Shown one piece after another: positions 60,318-64,000 of a stretch of 64,000 nt of DNA (within the stretch, counting starts at the first letter, position 1; each line of letters begins with the position of its first letter). Where the stretch lies: positions 1,240,001 through 1,304,000 of the forward strand of contig CM082595.2 in the NCBI GenBank assembly GCA_040954595.2, read 5' to 3'. This DNA comes from Balanoglossus misakiensis (lineage: Eukaryota; Hemichordata). The translations under genes were made by a program, and so were the position numbers. Under the pieces are notes generated by a model that had not been told where the DNA came from, searched no databases, and saw only the letters and a list, made by a program, of their open reading frames with translations.

Positions 60318-63300
60318 ATGAACCGCTCAGCTTTAGGGGCTAATGTAACAAACCTGACTTCAATCAACGATGGCCTAACAAGCTTCTCAGTGACAGATGT
60401 GGACTTTATATCTTTATATTCAAATGTCTCAAACAATACTACTGACAGCACTGGTGATCTGACCACTACTAGTGGCGCACGAGCTGGAGTGCGTTTCGAA
60501 GTTCCCCTACTGACGACCATATGTGTCATCGGTATGTTAGGAAACTTCATTGTTTTGATGGTACACTCACAAAGACGCTTGCGACGGACTAATGCATCGC
60601 TGTACATCTCAAACCTAGCCTTAGGTAAGGTCATATTTTATCATAGCCGTCTATTAGAAACACTTGTCATACCCAGAGGAAAAAACAATTTCATTATCCA
60701 TGTATCTTAGCTACTGCTGGGCAGGAAGAGAGACAATAGTAAAACTGATGTTAAGATAAACTGACTCTCTGCCAGACGAGGAATAACAAACTAAACTGGT
60801 CCAATTTGCGGAAATATGTTGTCCAAAGTCTATATAGCATTATCTAATAATGTTCTGCTGGTTGTCTGTCAAATCAGATGGTGCAGGCCTGCCTACCAGA
60901 ATGTGCAGTCACTGTTATGTACAAGTTATGATAATTACGCATTTGAAGTCAGTGCATTGTCACTGAACATAACATCGAGGAGCTCAACTCTCCAAGTTTC
61001 ATCGACGCCAGTCAATTTAGTTTCTTTCAAATATCCAAACGTAAGCGTAGAAAATAGAAGTTGAGTAACAATGCAATATTTCAGTAATTCTGTAGTGCCA
61101 ATATACTGGTACTAGTAGTTGATAATCCGGGCCTAATCGAGTCATTATAAATTGCTGATACTGATGGAAAATCTTGTATTCTGCCTCTCCTGGTCTATCA
61201 TAAAAAATTGAAAGATAAGAAGAGTAGTTTTTCAAAAATATAAAACGCTGAGAAATATTTGCGAAGACCCATCTTAATTTATTAACGCAGATGAGAAATA
61301 GGCCTGAATTTTCAATTTCAGAATTTGAAAGGAGATCCAAAAAGTAATGTTGGAGTTGGATATGCGAGCTCCCTTGGTGATGGCTCGGTTTTTAGTTTCT
61401 AATCAGGGGATGTTGTACGTGGAAATTAACTCTAGTTGAAATCAATCATGACAAGCAACTTCATCTCTCTATTGTTCCTGTCCAGAGATGTATTGACCGT
61501 GTAAAGAGATCAGTAGATTAATTTTCAATGAAGCGTGAAAACTTAAAAGTCATGGTATTTCTTGGTGATCGCTTCATATTGTAAATCAACGACCCATTGA
61601 AGTTCGTCTATGAATGATGTCATGTGCTTACTCAATCAGCAATCAGTTGAATGTCTTTTACATGTATACACATCTCTTGGGATGGTTCAACATCATGTAT
61701 AGGCTTACCATTCATTCTCCTAATATCTATCAGACACCAAATTGCTGTCCCAGTCCAGGCGATAAGTGATTTGCTCCAAAATACAGTGGTAGCTGGTTAC
61801 CTGGGAATATAACGTCATTATTACCTCAAAGATAGTAGTAGTTTCTTGGGAATTCACTGAGCGCGCCCCGAGACTGAGAGAGCGCGGATTATCCCCAAAG
61901 CCACGTGTGTGTCACGTGCCACCAATAATGGCTGGATGTAAACTAGCTGCTAATCTAATTTACAAAATGATGAGGCCAATGCATTTTGTACCTTCGCAAC
62001 TATAATGATTTTAAATTATTTCTATTACGGTCAGTATTTTATAGTGTACAGGATATCTACTCGATTCGATTAAACTTCTCATCAAGATATGTTCTCTTCT
62101 TGAGAATTGTTTAGAAGAGTGAACAATGTTTAATGCATGGAAGGTCCTAGACATGTCAATGGTGATACAAATTGTTGTAATTTAGAGGCAATGCGGGCAA
62201 AAATACGCATGTTTCCCATCTTCTCGGGATTTATTTAAGCCACACAGTTCGATTCAAGACACAATGATGTAAACTAAACAGACGTTGAAGCTTTCAACGC
62301 CAGAAATGAGCCGAATTCAATTTCGATTCATTCAAAATATTCTGTCAGGTGTAAATCACTTCAACTGTGATAAATATTGCTTTTGGTCTTTTCATTGTGC
62401 ATCATAATCAAATGGCCTATTGCTGTAAATAAAAGAAGAAGATAACTTTTAGGAAATTTAATTGGCTTTTCCTTTTATGCCCAAGAATCTTCCGTTTCAG
62501 ATTTCCTTCGACTAAACAAAAATGGTCACCAGAATTGACATCATTCATAAATAATCGCCGTATCACTCGCAGCATGAAGCTTAGTCTCACAAGTAAAAAT
62601 TATTACTGAAAACTCAGGCTGCAATGTTTCCATGGCTACTGACGTCATCTTTCTTGCATGTGTCAAATATATGTACACTGTTCACGGGCATTGGTATTGA
62701 CATTAATATTATGTGGTGAGCAGAGGAGCATATTAAGGTTTTGAAGAGAGAAAATTATTTCATAACTAAAACACAATGCAAATTAATTATCTATCCCGTG
62801 GAACACAGTACTAACCATAAAGTGTTAAAGCAGTCGTTTTTGAGGAAAGATGGGATGTATTTTGGACATATTCGGTTTATTTTATATACTACTTATATAT
62901 GTTTCATTCCAACCTAGTGGGCACTGACGTCGTTGAATCAGTTTATGGTTTGAATTACGTCATAAGTCTTTTCTAATGCAATAATCGACCATATGTGCAC
63001 ACGAAATAGAAAAGTAATTACAACAATCCGTAAGATGTGGGTTTTGTCGAACTGAAAATAGCGAGGTATGAATAATCGTTGAAGTGTTATGGGACACATT
63101 TCTTTAAAATGAATCGCTATGTAACACTGAACCATGTCCCGATAAAAGTATTGTCCTCGGGAGATATTTTTTGAACCGGAATATGATTACCTTTTGCAAT
63201 GTCGTTTTTGTGTATGCGCCCCGAAATGCCTCTAAATAAAAAAGTCTCGCGAGATCTCACAATGAACGAAAAAAAACATCTATTCACTTTCTTCCTGTTT

Positions 63301-64000
63301 CAGGTGATTTTCTTGCCCTCCTCGTGGTCGTCTTTCACTTGACTGAATTCTTCAAACAGACATGGCCGTTGCTATGGAGATCCGACTGGGCCTGTATCAT
63401 TCTGCGATATCTACGATTCGTTGGTTTCAACATCACCATATTTACTATGGTTGCCATAGCAATAGATCGTTACTTTGCTATATGTTATCCGATGAAATTC
63501 AAACTGAGCTTTACTCTTAGGAGAACCCGGTATGTTATTGTGTTGTTATGGGTGATGGCTGTTTTAACAGCAATTCCAACTGGATTTATGTTCAAGGTAA
63601 GAGAAGTTATTACATGAGTATTTTTATGATAGTGTCGAGTAACTACGGCGAACGAAACATTAGATAAACCCTGAATAATATCTTAATATTTATGCAATTT
63701 GAATAAAGCGATATAGCTAATGTTTTTCTTGTTTGGACTTCAATGTGTATTCTTCTATTTGCAGGCAATATACCAATCTGACGGGCATGGCGTCACATAC
63801 GCAGGCAAATCGCCTTTCGCCTGTAAATTGGTCTTGCCTTTTGGTGATTGGTTCAAAGATTTTAAAGCTATTTATCTGAATGTTGTCCTGTTCTACCTGC
63901 CCGTTGCCATGACAGCTGTGGCGTATACAATCATCATCTACCGTGTGTGGAGGAGCGCACAAGAAATGACCAGCTGCGTCTCAAGTCAACCATACAAGAA
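60318..64000 (+). CDS. Class A (rhodopsin-like) GPCR, copy 2, 3'-truncated by the window end
   Basis: Exons 60318-60624, 63304-63596 and 63765 to beyond 64000; 278 codons visible, through TM5 and the start of intracellular loop 3. It parallels copy 1: a glycosylated N-terminus (NRS, NVT, NLT, NVS, NTT), TM1 GMLGN, TM2 NLALGD with the intron at the same Gly, a Cys before TM3, IDRYFAICYP, the second intron after FMFK, and FACKL in ECL2. The middle exon is 293 nt, identical in length to copy 1. Start chosen at ATG 60318 (AAAAAATGA); two in-frame ATGs at 60150/60153 exist but would add an unusual stretch. It surely arose by tandem duplication. Confidence 0.88.
60625..63303 (+). other. First intron of GPCR copy 2
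   Basis: 2.7 kb, phase 1, same position as in copy 1. It contains a CRE palindrome (62640-62647) and a TCTCGCGAGA palindrome (63245-63254) 50 bp before the acceptor. No exon was recognised. Confidence 0.7.

Noticed and set aside
1-64000. CRISPR arrays, rRNA, bacterial operons or integrated phage
   Set aside because: Nothing of the kind is seen; the sequence is eukaryotic nuclear DNA throughout.

Overview
This is intron-rich, AT-rich animal nuclear DNA, with GT-AG introns throughout and typical animal gene families. The gene content (perlecan, MAB21-like, LRAT-domain protein, SZRD1, FoxL2, rhodopsin-class GPCRs) and the mostly short introns suggest a bilaterian invertebrate, probably a marine deuterostome or lophotrochozoan. 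I cannot fix the phylum from sequence alone. The window begins and ends inside genes.

Positions 1-23314 (+) hold the 3' part of a perlecan (HSPG2/trol-type) gene. I could thread 58 coding exons in one consistent frame, giving about 2,626 residues to a TAG stop. The order is: end of a laminin-EGF (LE) region, laminin IV module, LE modules, a second laminin IV module, LE modules, 12 Ig domains, then the domain V order LG-EGF-EGF-LG-EGF-EGF-LG. Its introns contain a 26-copy CCAAT minisatellite bounded by a perfect 12-bp inverted repeat, a 22-bp-period E-box array, a large CCATGG hairpin and a possible poison exon.

Positions 24833-27148 (-), convergent with perlecan, hold a copine/RGLG-type VWA protein with an N-terminal membrane anchor and a PPxY motif. 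Divergent from it, 28911-30243 (+) encodes a MAB21/cGAS-like protein. Then come 35842-38079 (+), a six-exon LRAT-domain protein resembling LRATD1/2; 39202-40531 (+), SZRD1 (SUZ-domain RNA-binding protein); 48378-49310 (-), intronless FoxL2; and two tandem, co-oriented class A GPCR genes at 53199-57064 and from 60318 past the window end. The two GPCRs share intron positions and an identical 293-nt middle exon.

These genes look like independent animal genes rather than one pathway. The regions between them (about 30.2-35.8, 40.5-48.4, 49.3-53.2 and 57.1-60.3 kb) are mostly without recognisable genes. They carry dispersed repeats, hairpins, a few candidate small exons and a marked excess of full CRE palindromes (TGACGTCA): nine between 27.5 and 62.7 kb and none found before that.
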